Below are positions 1-8,984 of a DNA stretch of 19,003 bases, piece by piece. Position numbers and translations under genes: made by a program. The notes under the pieces were generated by a model. The model was not told where the DNA came from, did not search any database, and worked only from the letters and a program-made list of their open reading frames with translations. The first letter of the stretch is position 1. Every line of letters starts with the position of its first letter. The stretch is from Theristus sp. LFF4_11 (lineage: Eukaryota; Nematoda; Chromadorea; Monhysterida; Xyalidae), in assembly GCA_030248135.1 (NCBI GenBank), contig JASANC010001298.1:1-19003 (forward strand), given 5' to 3'.

Positions 1-778
1 GACAATTGGCAAATAACTTTAATCACAACTTTGAAAATGACGACAAAGAAAAACAACAACTATCGTACATGCTCATAAAACGAACAGATGACACTTGACG
101 TGTTGCAACAAATTCGTCTCGTGCATTAAAAAATGTAACCGCAGTTCAAGTGGAAGTCCGCACTATTGAAATCAAAACGTGGCTTCCACAAAAATCTATT
201 GAACAATACACGCCACGCATGGTGATAAGAATTGAGCGGGGAAATATAAAAGGTAACACGGGCCACTCAATCACGAACACATGAATATACCAAGAAATTT
301 GAAACGTGAAAAACGAGCATAATAACCGAACGTTAAAGCGAGTTACCAAATTCGGCATCACGTAATTTCGCACTTTATCTTATGAAAAACTGTGGTGCTT
401 TCAAAGACGTTCCGTCAAGATCATTGGCAATCACAAATGGATGAAAGATACTCTTGCACAATAAAGTTCTCACAGTCGCTTTCAAATGTTACATGCAAAT
501 TCAAATAGGCCCCAATTCAAAAGTTCCCGGAGCTTCAAAAGACTCGCAAATTGCTACTTCAAAGTTAAGGACATGATGGCACAATATACTTTCAGAAAAG
601 CGGCCCTGAAAATTGTCATCATGCAAGAAGAACCACGATAGAAAACTTCAGTTGTTCGTTCAGTCTCTTCTTTTTCAATTCTTTGCCGCATACATACAAT
701 CTGTGTTAACGGCTGGTTTGCTTGTCATCCTGAAAGAAGTGTTAGCAACCTGCGATTCCAAAACGTTGCCCTTGTTAC
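1..778. other. No confident gene; AT-rich sequence
   Basis: Open frames on both strands are short and have no recognisable domain. On the minus strand, a stretch starting after an acceptor-like TTTTCAG near 600 stays open for about 30 codons with several cysteines, but its phase does not join the exon-like block at 779-850. A second minus-strand open stretch (146-373) is hydrophobic but has no family signature. If the minus-strand channel-like gene at 1761-4539 continues downstream, its 3' exons would be expected here; I cannot demonstrate them. Confidence 0.4.
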
Positions 779-850
779 CAGCGTTGACATTCTGCAAACT
801 GGGACGGACATATCTTCAAAACAATCCCACATTGTGCAATAATTTGCGAG
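779..850 (-). CDS. Possible short cysteine-rich exon (24 codons)
   Basis: On the minus strand an ATTTCAG acceptor precedes 850 and a GTAACA donor follows 779. The 24 codons between read LANYCTMWDCFEDMSVPVCR..., with three cysteines. A further TTTCAG acceptor lies only 49 nt downstream, before 729, and the frame there reaches a stop after seven codons. The cysteine spacing would suit an extracellular domain, and the position suits a 3' exon of the minus-strand channel-like gene, but no phase-checked join links them. It could be chance. Confidence 0.25.
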
Positions 851-1760
851 CTGAAATATTTTTTCTTCAGCTTTTCAAAATGCAATTTGCCTTTTTTGTT
901 TAAACCTGTTGTCCAAAATGACTTTTTTCAGCCCGTGAATCTCATGGTGGCAACATTGACAACCTTCTTCATATGAGGCACAATGACGAGATGACAGCGT
1001 AAGATTGCCGGGACCGGGGCCTATAGCCACACTAATCGAGCTGTTAACGAGCCGACACAGACGGATGGGAGAAGTGATTTTAAGTACATGGCATGCATCC
1101 GTGGGCGGGGAGGGGGCCGCGTGTGGCGGCCACTTTGCCGCTTTCGCAAACTTGAATAAGACGGGCGACTATTATGCTCGCATGCATGTTACATTCACAA
1201 GTGCACTGTGTAGTCATGCACATCTGTGAGTCATACAGGGTGATGAGGCTTTTTGGAAAGGCGGTCTGCGTTGCGTACACGGGTGTTTTTTTGAAAATTG
1301 TTGCGATGAAATTGCTCGTTAGGGTGTTTTTGAAAATTTTGATCCAATCAAATCATGTCATTTGACTCAAGCATCTTTTTCAGCTTCGATTTTAGTGATC
1401 AAGTGCAGAAAATTAATTCGCATCTTGGAAGAACCCTGTATATATCTGTTCTGAGAAGAATTCTGGTTTCGGCATTTCACCAGCCATTCTTTGCGTAGCA
1501 ATATGCGTCTCCCGCATTTTTAGATAATATATGTACACTCGACTTGGAATGACCTTCCACAGGAAGCTGTAATCAATCGCTGGTCCCTATTTCCGCAAAC
1601 GCATCCGCTAAAGAGCCATTCATGCACTCGCGCTGTGCTGAAGCGCAGGCGTCACTTTCGCTCGTGAAGCTGCGATGATTTTGCATTCATGAATGTGCAG
1701 CGAACATGACGCCGCGTGAAGGGATGCCAGCTTCAAGTTACACAAATGAGGCTTAAAAAC
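851..1760. other. No confident gene; GC-richer patch and open frame extension
   Basis: Around 1090-1170 there is a short GC-rich patch (GGGCGGGGAGGGGG) that is open on both strands but matches no family I recognise. From 1760 down to 1623 on the minus strand the frame of the exon at 1761-1897 stays open and contains three cysteines. That exon may therefore extend through the weak GTTTTT donor I used and end at the stop near 1620. Confidence 0.4.
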
Positions 1761-1897
1761 CTTGATCCCTTTGTGATACGAGAGCGCTTTGAACACGGTC
1801 TGAAGGCGGACGGACGCTTCGATTAGATATTTCGCATCTGCGCTGATCATGATCTGATTCTCGGTCAGAAACTGCGCTACGCTTGGCTCGCTCGATT
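1761..1897 (-). CDS. Exon of the DEG/ENaC-like gene, last one placed with matching phase
   Basis: A CTTGTTTAG acceptor is followed by two bases that complete the phase-1 codon of the preceding exon, then 45 codons: SSEPSVAQFLTENQIMISAD, AKYLIEASVRLQTVFKALSY and HKGIK. The phase match across an intron containing a transposon is good evidence that the two exons belong together. The donor AAG|GTTTTT is weak, and the frame remains open to about 1623 with three cysteines, so the exon may be longer. Confidence 0.45.
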
Positions 1898-4539
1898 CTA
1901 AACAAGAAAAAAGCACAGCCCGTCAAAATGGACTTCATCAACACGTGAAATTGAAAGTTACCAACCAACCTTGAAAGAAAACATAAGCAATTGGATCATC
2001 CCTGCACTTCACCGTGTAGTTGACGGTGACTGAAATTTTGATTTCAATAAGTTTCACAACCGCCAAAGCAGCACAGGTATACAGTCGAACTCGAAATTGA
2101 TAGGCAATCAGCTGATTAGCTGGCGATCACGTGGATGCGCATGCACAGAAGTGCGTGCATTGTTGCGGAGGGCGGAGTCTGTCCCGCACAGAGAGCATGC
2201 ATCACGTGTGATCGATCATCAACCAATCAGCAGATTGCCAATAATCAAGAGTTCGACTGCACATTGCACCACCGAGTGGTTTGACAGTTGTAACGTACGC
2301 TCATAGCTGTCTTGTTTTGACGAGATGTTGCCGATTTCGTCAAACGGCACCCTAAAACAGTGGAACGCCGTCGACTCCACCGAGTACAGCTCGGCGACGT
2401 CGGCGCTGCGTTCACTGCCTGTTCGTGTGTTTCGCAGTTTCAAACGAATGCCCAACAGTCGTCGAGTTTCTTGCGCTACTTTGTCGATGATGCGGTTCGT
2501 GGGAACGCGCATTGCGGTGCAAACGTGGTGAAATAACTGGAAAACCAAAACGAACGACCTGTATATGAATCACCAGATATATTTTAGTAAAATTATGTGT
2601 ATGATCTTTTATTGTGGTCCCAAGACTCAATGCGCGTATAGATAGTTCAATAGTTTTATGCATGACGCGGAAATTCAAAATTAACAGTGATCCGAGTTCT
2701 CTAAATAGGGCCGAGTCACTTAGGCGTTTTGAATTGCCACACAAGAATTTAAACTAGTTTCCTTTAAACGTCTGCGCACGGGACACGCATTCAGACGCGG
2801 AGTCTAAAAAGGATAATAGAAACGTATAGCTGACGAACGGAAAGTTTTTCTATTGTCGACAATGTAGTCTCTCGGTCGTGTTCACTGGCGTTCAATTGAG
2901 TCACTTGAATCAGATGTTTCCACGACTCGTCAAAGGGGCGGTCGTCCGGGTGAACGGGCGCCGTACGCACTTCGCTTTCGTATAACAGCGACAGATAGAA
3001 ACTGCTGATCGTCACAAGGTCCACATCCCATCGCGTTTCCACTTCCAGATGTTTTGGAAAGAATTTTGGACAAAAAAATTGAAGTTTGGTCTCCCACGTG
3101 CGAATTCAAAAAAAACAGTGAAAAATGACTAGATGGTTTATGCACCAACCGGTTGTTCCGGCATTCACTGATCCAACCAGTGGCAGCATTTTCTCGCGCA
3201 ACATTTCGGTGTAGTTTTTTGCGGACCATTTGGTTCTCTGAAATACGCGCTCTATCAACGATGTCAAAAACGCTACAAGTGAAACTGACTCTTACCTTGA
3301 TCATTTGATCCAAACAAAAGCCCGATTTCACGCAGAGCACCGTCGGCGGCATTTCAAACGACTTTTCATAGTGAGTGTTCATCACGGTGCTTGTTGGCTG
3401 CTCTCTGTATTGGTACAACAGAGTGAACACGTCACGGTACGCAACGACAATCTGAAATATCTTAGATAGAATCTGAACAAAGTTAGTGTAAAAAAACAAA
3501 AGAGCCAAAAAAACATGAATAAACAGAAACAGAAATCAAATGCAAATACAACAAAACAATCACAACGAGATACAAAACGAAAACGAACGCAATAAACATG
3601 AACAGAAACAAAAGAAACCTAAATCAAACGAAACAGCACATGAAACAATCACAAGCGCCATCAACAAGAATGGAGAAAAAATATCAAAACATACAATGAC
3701 CCAAAACAAAAACTGACAAATCGAAAAGAACTCAAAACTAAAAAGCAACAAACCAGAACAATCACAACGAAATACGCAACGAACACGAGCGCCCCGACGC
3801 CGGCGGTGTGCGCTGCATCGCGGATGATCAACAGCGCGCTGATCGGAGACCGCTCGTAATATTCGTTGTCGTGAAGAACCAGTAAAAATGCATTTTGTTC
3901 AATCTTATCAGAAACCGTTTCCGATTTTTTTCGTCAGTTGAACGAAGCCCTGCTTTCCTTGTCTCAGTCACACACTTTTTTCTTCGCATGCATGCAGACA
4001 AAAATGAAAATAGCAAGAAATGTTCTGGTTTTCCTTTCCCTGCGTTTGCATCCTCCCTCCACAGCTTCTCTTTTCTTTTCTAAACCTACAAACCGAGTGC
4101 TGTGCGCGTGCGTGCTTTGACTATTGGTCGCATTCAAAAAAGTAGATGAGCTTCGGACACCAACTTTCGTACCTACAAACCGAGTGCTGTGCGCGTGCGT
4201 GCTTTGACTATTGGTCGCATTCAAAAAAGTAGATGAGCTTCGGACACCAACTTTCGTCATTCGATTCGTTTGTTTCCTTTCAGGCAATGAGTTTTTCTTG
4301 TCGACGCTGTGGTCGTCCGAAACAGCGTCGCGTGGAACAAACGGAGTTCGCGCCAACAAATTCATTTCGACAACTTCATTTGAGTCTTTTGAGTCGGCTT
4401 CAGCCGGTTCTTGAACGTCAAACAAACTCGGAAATGGCTGCCGTCGGCGTTCACTCGCGCAAGTTGACAGTTTCTCACTTTTGGAGCTGTTTTGCGGCGT
4501 CAGGCGTCGGCTACCGCCGTTCTCCATCGCTTGAAAAAT
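1761..4539 (-). CDS. Multi-exon membrane protein gene, DEG/ENaC-like (partial model)
   Basis: Seven exons on the minus strand join with matching phases: 4527-4090, 3903-3766, 3451-3296, 3237-3169, 3090-2824, 2536-2299 and 1897-1761. The model gives about 146 polar N-terminal residues, one hydrophobic segment (GALVFVAYFV followed by IVV), then QYREQPTSTVM...FEMPPTVLC. After that comes a long, mostly polar, presumably extracellular region with N-glycosylation-type sites such as NAS. DEG/ENaC sodium channels have this order: cytoplasmic N-terminus, TM1, a short tyrosine/serine/threonine-rich link, a FP-x-VT-x-C motif, and a large extracellular domain before TM2. I do not see the conserved cysteine-rich C-terminal part or TM2 with confidence, so the gene is incomplete in my model or ends differently. 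Family assignment is inference from architecture. Another single-pass or two-pass receptor is possible. Confidence 0.45.
2082..2259. mobile_element. MITE copy 1 (CAGTCG family)
   Basis: A 178-bp inverted-repeat element. The left end is CAGTCGAACTC and the right end reads the same on the other strand. Inside each end lie GGCAATCAGCTGATTAGCTG / GGCAATCTGCTGATTGGTTG and a TCACGTG...GCATGC block. It is flanked by TA on the left and CA on the right, so a TA target duplication has probably decayed. TA duplication points to a Tc1/mariner-type transposase supplied in trans. It lies in an intron, 40 bp from an exon of the minus-strand gene. Confidence 0.8.
2299..2536 (-). CDS. Extracellular-domain exon of the DEG/ENaC-like gene
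   Basis: A GGTTTTCCAG acceptor and a GTACGTT donor bound 238 nt, starting in phase 0 and ending in phase 1. The product includes LFHHVCTAMRVPTNRIIDKV, a basic stretch ETRRLLGIRLKLRNTRTG, and STAFHCFRVPFDEIGN. The FHCF segment may correspond to the Cys-x-x-Phe element in the extracellular domain of this family, but that is weak. The donor lies 40 bp from a MITE (2082-2259) in the next intron. Confidence 0.5.
2824..3090 (-). CDS. Extracellular-domain exon of the DEG/ENaC-like gene
   Basis: It has 89 codons in phase 0 between GGGAG|ACC and TAC|GTTTCT; neither splice site is strong. The product contains FFCPKFFPKHLEVETRWDVD, then SSFYLSLLYESEVRT, and an NAS glycosylation-type site. Codon use is rich in G/C third positions compared with the surrounding introns, which supports coding. 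I see no catalytic motif. Confidence 0.4.
3169..3237 (-). CDS. Short exon of the DEG/ENaC-like gene
   Basis: A TATTTCAG acceptor is followed by 23 codons, RTKWSAKNYTEMLREKMLPL and three more, in phase 0. The likely donor is TCA|GTGAAT. The frame stays open for about 15 codons beyond it, so a later donor such as CTA|GTCATT is possible. It contains a potential N-glycosylation site (NYT), consistent with an extracellular position. Confidence 0.4.
3296..3451 (-). CDS. Exon after TM1 with PTST and PPTVLC motifs
   Basis: This is the best-supported exon of the gene: a TATTTCAG acceptor, 52 codons in phase 0, and a consensus AAG|GTAAGAG donor. It reads IVVAYRDVFTLLYQYREQPT, then STVMNTHYEKSFEMPPTVLC, then a C-containing tail. 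In DEG/ENaC proteins TM1 is followed by a Tyr-x-x-Tyr/Phe...Thr stretch and a Phe-Pro-x-Val-Thr-x-Cys motif beginning the extracellular domain. Here MPPTVLC takes that place. The resemblance is the main reason for the family call. Confidence 0.55.
3452..3765 (-). other. Strand-asymmetric low-complexity intron
   Basis: This intron is almost pure A/C with few G and T on the plus strand (T/G-rich in the sense of the gene), made of variants of AAACAAAA, ACAATCACAACGA and GAAACAGAAAC. A block near 3558-3580 (AACAATCACAACGAGATAC) is repeated with one change near 3757-3777 beside the exon donor, so part of the intron arose by local duplication. No coding signal. Confidence 0.6.
3766..3903 (-). CDS. 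Exon encoding the first membrane segment
   Basis: The exon gives 46 residues. It starts after GATAAG (a weak acceptor; an in-frame TGA slightly upstream rules out a longer exon in this frame). It reads ...DNEYYERSPISALLIIRD, then AAHTAGVGALVFVAYFV, a hydrophobic stretch that continues into the IVV of the next exon. A charged or aromatic block followed by TM1 is the layout at the start of DEG/ENaC channels. The donor is TTC|GTTGTG or GTT|GTGATT, both in phase 0. Confidence 0.45.
4084..4257. repeat. Exact 87-bp tandem duplication
   Basis: The segment beginning ACCTACAAACCGAGTGCTGT occurs twice in a row, with a period of 87 bp and no mismatch that I can see. Because 87 is 29 codons, the minus-strand reading frame of the first coding exon is kept. 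Each copy contains the TTT|GTAGGT donor, so the splice site is duplicated too. Perfect identity suggests a recent event. Confidence 0.9.
4090..4527 (-). CDS. First coding exon of the DEG/ENaC-like gene (cytoplasmic N-terminus)
   Basis: The chosen ATG (4527-4525) starts MENGGSRRLTPQ and lies 12 nt after a TTTCCAG acceptor, so the frame upstream of it is unlikely to be coding. The 146 residues are polar, rich in Ser, Thr, Asn, Lys and Arg, with no membrane segment, as expected of a cytoplasmic tail. The last 58 residues are two identical copies of a 29-residue unit beginning TKVGVRSSSTFLN, encoded by an 87-bp tandem duplication. The exon ends at a TTT|GTAGGT donor in phase 0, which matches the phase-0 start of the next exon. 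The same donor sequence is present in the first copy at 4177, so two donors 87 nt apart could give forms differing by 29 residues. Confidence 0.5.
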
Positions 4540-4541
4540 CT
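4540..4541 (-). promoter_or_regulatory. Splice or trans-splice acceptor upstream of the start codon
   Basis: TTTTCGTTTCCAG ends here on the minus strand, only 12 nt before the ATG of the DEG/ENaC-like gene. A short acceptor-to-ATG spacing is usual for spliced-leader trans-splicing in nematodes and some other animals. An ordinary 5'-UTR intron would look the same. Confidence 0.35.
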
Positions 4542-6229
4542 GGAAACGAAAAGATGTTGCAACAGAACGCTGCAATGACACAATCCAGTGCTGAACGAAA
4601 CTAAAAACTGCAATCAATCGAAAACAGAAACTGTTTTTTGAGCTAACGGGAGCAGAAAACCGAGGGAGTTTTTCACGAGATTTACAAAAGTAACGTCAGC
4701 AAACCCGGCTGTCGGCTCATTGCCTTTTCTCGTTTATTGAATTTTAATATTAGCCCGACCTACGCTGATTTTTTGCGAGATTTTTAGGTTCCATAGAGTT
4801 CAGTTTAATTAAATTATCGTGGTGTTTTTGTTTATTTTTCGACCACCTTAGCATGCGTTGTAGCCCTCAAAGGTTTTATTTTCCAATCAGTGCTTATTGG
4901 ATTTGTGCTCAGTGCTCAGTGCCACATGAGCAACAAACGCAAAATGCGCTCTGACTGTCATGCGTGATTCCAGATTCAGTCCTGTGCCTGTTCCATATCA
5001 GATTCCGAGACGATGTCTTACGTCTTTTTGTACCAGACGCGTTTTGTGAACGTGTTTTTCAGAGTTTCAGACAATCTATCCACATCACCCGTCCATCACG
5101 TGCACACGCTCCGAGGTCCGACACACCACACGGCGGTCAAATAACATTTTTTTGAGAAAGCCACAAATACACCACACAGCCAAGAGTTGTTGGAATTCTG
5201 AAAAATGCACGCATGACGCGCAGCTCCGAAACAAACAAAAAAACTGCAGAGCAGAGCAACAAGTTGAAACATACCATGCGAAGCCGAAGTGAACCAGTTT
5301 TATTATACAATGACAGATGCCAGCAGGAAGAAGCAAGCCGTCATTAAGTTATGAGCTTCATATACATCCTGAAGAATGAGATTTCGTGATAGCATCGGTA
5401 TATGAAATGATGTAAGTTGGACTTGCACATGGCATTCATTGTGAACAAAATAATTATGTTGTGCAGAAATGCGGAAAACACTGCAATGAACAGCAACAAA
5501 ACATCCAACCAACTCATTTCACCTTTTTTTGGTCTTCTTCAGATGAGTATGGAAAATCGACAACTTTTGTTTCGCTGCGTTTTTTTGACTTCGTTGATTA
5601 AAAAAATTCAATTCCCAGCAGATGTAAAAGTTGTGTGAAATTTTCACATTTCCACGAGTTAAGCAGAATTAAAAAAGGTGCACTTTCAGTTTCCCTTTAT
5701 GTCTGTGACCGGTTATTTTCAATCTCTGAAGTCTGCCATTTTTTATAAAAAAATTAGAGAGATTATCCTACCAGCCCAATTTTGTAAGAATTCTGTCAAT
5801 AACCATGTAGCTACCGGTATGTATCACTGATAAAAAACTATAGATGTCTTAGTTCATGTTTTACTTATTACTGTTAAATTTGACCCAGCTTCAAAAATCG
5901 GATTCACACCGAAACCCTCATGAACAGAGTACACATTAAAACTTCGATTAAAAACCGTTTTAACCGACGTAGACTTTTTATGAAAAAAAGAAAACTCTCT
6001 TTATCAGCTCAGCTACGTACTGCTAGTCAGCATCAAAAGAGAGCACGTCTTTCAGACGACATTAACACTATGAATTGAAGCATTCATGAAGCTATAATAG
6101 CTATGTTTCAAGCACAGCTACGCGTCACTAAATACTGCTTTATGAATAACATTCCGCTATACAACTTCAAAGTAAAAGACAACACATCTTCCAATCAATA
6201 TACCGGTGTAACTTAACACGTTTTTCAAG
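4542..6229. other. No confident gene
   Basis: A possible plus-strand exon lies at about 5544-5624 (acceptor TTCTTCAG, product starting MSMENRQLLFRC, donor-like GAT|GTAAAA), but it is not linked by phase to anything. An open stretch at 4964-5155 has no domain. The rest is AT-rich with many stops. If the exon at 6230 belongs to a larger plus-strand gene, its upstream exons should lie here or to the left, and I could not identify them. Confidence 0.4.
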
Positions 6230-6451
6230 GACTCTTTCCACTCGCATTTGGAGCGCGCGTTTCATGGCGTCGCAAGCGGACTCCACCGCGTTTGAACTGT
6301 TCGGAATGTTCCCGCTAGCGGCGAACGTGCTGCTGAGCATACTGGGCGTCATGTGCTGCGGCTGTGCGCTGCTGTTCGCGCTGTGCTGTCCGTCGAGCGA
6401 GGCGTGTCGCGCCATACTGCAGGCGGCACGCGGTCGCACGCACGAAAACAG

Positions 6452-6856
6452 CAGGGGCCAGTTTTATGAACGCGCAATAGTCCAATAGTGCTACTACACC
6501 ACTGAACGCCAACATAAATTAAATCAGTCAACAAAGTTCAGTTTCCTCACATCACGTTGAAGAGCAGCCACTGGTGAGTCAATTTTGGGTCGAAAAACGA
6601 AACTACAGTCGCACTGTAAATTATAGAGAATCAGCTGATTGGTTGGTGGTCACGTGATGCATACTTTTTGTGCAGGCATTGCTGTGTGGAGGCGGAGTTG
6701 TTTGGTTTGCACAGAAAGCATGCATCACGTGTGATCACCAACCAATCAGCAGATTGCCAATAATCTAGAGTTCGACTGTACGATGTTTCATTAATTTAGC
6801 AATTAACGGTGTAGCACTATTGGAATAGGTACTAAGTTTTATAAAACTGGCCCCAG
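6452..6856. mobile_element. Inverted-repeat transposon inserted in a coding exon (CAGGGGCCAG family)
   Basis: The ends are CAGGGGCCAGTTTTAT on the left and CTGGGGCCAGTTTTAT read from the right. The inverted repeats continue with gaps for about 75 bp and share CCAATAGTGCTAC. Both sides are flanked by AAACAG (6446-6451 and 6857-6862), a 6-bp target duplication. The centre is occupied by a second MITE (6606-6778); without it the outer element would be about 230 bp. No coding capacity. The superfamily is not clear: the CAGGGG start recalls hAT, but hAT makes 8-bp duplications. Confidence 0.85.
6606..6778. mobile_element. MITE copy 2 (CAGTCG family), nested
   Basis: A 173-bp element with ends CAGTCGCACTG and CAGTCGAACTC (right end, reverse strand), inner CAATCAGCTGATTGG / CAATCTGCTGATTGG and GGTCACGTGATGCAT blocks, and TA on both sides. 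It sits inside the 6452-6856 transposon, so it arrived later. It is the best-preserved copy in the window. Confidence 0.9.
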
Positions 6857-6983
6857 AAACAGCTATCATCCCGGCAGTGAAGCGGCGGCGAAATCGGCTG
6901 CGTCGGCCGATCCGCAGCAGCAGACGACGACGCTGCAAACGACGTCCAGTGGTCTAGTGAAGAATGTCGACTCAAACGTGTGA

Positions 6984-7674
6984 GTGCGATTACTGAAAAT
7001 CGTCACACGCCAGCATCGCACTGAATCGGCAACCAAACTTGCTGTGTGCGTTTGCTACACACTGCTAATTTCTTCAATTCGCTCGGATTTATTGGCATAA
7101 ATTGCTGTTTATCTGCATACAACTGGTGCAATCGCAGACCACTGAACACTGTTGATACGTATACGGGTCATTTTCCCATGTTGTATTTTTTGAATTTTTC
7201 TTCTCACAGTTGCTCATGTACTGTAACTCTTTTCGTTCCAGTTGTTTAAAAAAATGGTCACATTTTTTTATTTAATGCAAAACAAAACAACCGAATAAAA
7301 CCACGGAATCAGTGTGTATACCATACGGTATTTGTTTTTTAAACCTGTCACTTCCTTTCAAAGAACACCTGATCATGCGAAACGTTGAATTAAATTATGA
7401 AGAACGAATGTATCGGGTTTGATTGAAAACAAACACTCCATTTGTTGCAGAATATGTCTTTTTGCAACTCCGAGAGTGTTTTTTTCTTGTTTTGTCAGCT
7501 TTGAATGCCACGAAAAAAGTGACCGATTTGACCGAGCACACTGTACCATCCAAAGTTCTGGTTTTTTATTCAAAATTAATGTTTTAAGGCCATTTCACAT
7601 TACTGACGTGAACACCAATTAAACAGCAACTAAAAAAACAAATCTTAACATTTTATAAAATAAATACCGTATCT
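6984..7674. other. 3' flank with a candidate poly(A) signal; no gene
   Basis: The sequence after the TGA of the split exon has no supported coding stretch. An AATAAA at 7294-7299, about 310 nt past the stop, could be the polyadenylation signal of the gene ending at 6983. Open frames at 7046-7249 and 7419-7622 are short and domain-free. Confidence 0.35.
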
Positions 7675-8984
7675 TCTACTATACTAAAATAATACTTTCT
7701 CTGTCTGTCTGTCTGTCTGTCTGTCTGTCCAACTTTTTGCTATTTAAGGTAGCGAAATCCAAATGTTGCTATCACTTTTTACCAATTTTTCTATGCGAAT
7801 CATTTCCTTTCGTTTGGTTTTCAACAACGAGTCATCATGATTCATTCAGTTCTTTCCTCAACGTTACGTCGCAATGGTCAGGTTGGTTGGTAGTTGTGAT
7901 GTAAAAAGATGAGATTATAATGTGCGGGAACGAATGGCTCTGAGAAGCCGTTATCTCACAGAATGGACGGCACATCCGATTATGATCGATAACAAGAATT
8001 GCAAAACGGGTCTCCCAATAACCAATAAAACGAATTTGCAACTTTGAAAAACCAACAGAAACGAATTAAATCGAGTATTGATTTTTTTCACATAAAAATG
8101 GTTTTCCTGTGAATGATAATTGAATCCCATATTTTTTCTGAATCAAATACACGGGTAACGTTGATGCGGAATATTCGATCAAAACAAAATAAAACAGGTC
8201 ATGAAGATCGATTGTGAGAGCACAAAACAAACAGCAGTTTTTACAAGATTTTAATTAAAATTCTGTGATTTTCCAAAAGCAAAATTGTGGCGAACACAAA
8301 TTTGCAACTTTGAAACAGCAGAAACTGAAATCATATTGTTTAAGAAAACATTTTTGCGCAAAAGCCGGCTTACTATAAAAAACACAAATGGGATTGTGCA
8401 AATAAACGGGTATCGATTCCGGCCAGTTCTGTAAATTAAAACATAAACGGGCTTCTTTGTGTCAGACTTAGCGACTTTAAAAAATGAATATGTCAAACAA
8501 TCAACTCACGTTTGAACAATTTCAGTCAACCAGAAAAAATCTAACGGGAACTACTTGCCTTTGATTGAGTTCAACTTAACTAAGCTAACCGACTAACAAA
8601 CGGGAGCAGCAAATTCAATTAGTTTAGAAAAAAATTCTCAGCGATTGCAAAATCAGCGAAACAGAGTTATAAAAGAGTCATTTTTGACATAGAATTGACA
8701 CCTATTCGAAAAGCTTGAAAACAAACATTTGAAACGTTTGAAAAGCACTTTTAAAAATCGAGCGGGTTCTCGAGCTAAAAATGAAAGCGGAACGCTTGCC
8801 CCAAACAATAAACGGTATCAACGAATTTTTTAATCGCATGAAAGCCTTGGTTTAAAAAATCAACACGTTTCCCGTTTCAGGAAAACAGAAGCAAATAAAT
8901 GTCGATAAATCCGCGGGTGCTCCTTGCTGTTAACAAAATCGCAAACATTTCTTACCCGGGCCGTAGGCACGGGTCAACTGCTAG
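7675..8984 (+). mobile_element. Non-autonomous Helentron/Helitron-like element, lone copy
   Basis: The 5' end is TCTACTATACTAAAATAATA, followed closely by seven CTGT repeats. The 3' end is a stem-loop (ACCCGGGCCGTAGGCACGGG, 8953-8972) followed by TCAACTGCTAG. The same 5' motif (TCTATTATACTAAGATAATA) and 3' hairpin plus CTAG end the units of the 13-19 kb array, read on the opposite strand. The hairpin a few bases before a CTAG terminus, the lack of terminal inverted repeats, and the pyrimidine microsatellite near the 5' end are typical of Helitron-like and Helentron-associated elements. The insertion lies between T residues (ATCT|TCTA and CTAG|TTTG). No Rep/helicase coding sequence is present. 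Confidence 0.75.
7701..7728 (+). repeat. (CTGT)7 microsatellite at the 5' end of the Helitron-like element
   Basis: Seven uninterrupted CTGT units start 26 bp inside the 5' end of the element. Microsatellites at this position are a recurrent property of Helentron-related non-autonomous elements. Confidence 0.9.

Larger units (their letters stand above)
6230..6983 (+). pseudogene. C-terminal exon of a membrane protein, split by a transposon
   Basis: After a TTTTTCAAG acceptor the frame reads TLSTRIWSARFMASQADSTA, then a hydrophobic helix NVLLSILGVMCCGCALLFAL followed by CCPSSEACRA. A helix near the C-terminus preceded by LFGMFPLA and followed by a cytoplasmic tail would suit the M4 helix of a divergent ionotropic glutamate receptor. 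That fits the neighbouring receptor-like gene on the same strand, but the assignment is tentative. At 6451 the exon is interrupted by a 405-bp element; after it (from 6863) the same frame resumes with YHPGSEAAAKS and runs to a TGA at 6981-6983. As it stands a stop inside the element (TAG, 6486-6488) would replace the last 40 or so residues with 11 from the element. The gene may be a truncated allele, a pseudogene, or one in which the element is removed from the transcript. Confidence 0.5.

Noticed and set aside
2412..2744. 110-codon minus-strand open frame
   Set aside because: It overlaps the exon 2536-2299 in another frame; the exon frame has splice sites and phase matches on both sides.
3964..4617. 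Full 217-codon minus-strand open frame as a single-exon gene
   Set aside because: The part before 4527 lies upstream of a strong acceptor, and the part after 4090 lies beyond a good donor; only 4527-4090 fits the phase of the next exon.
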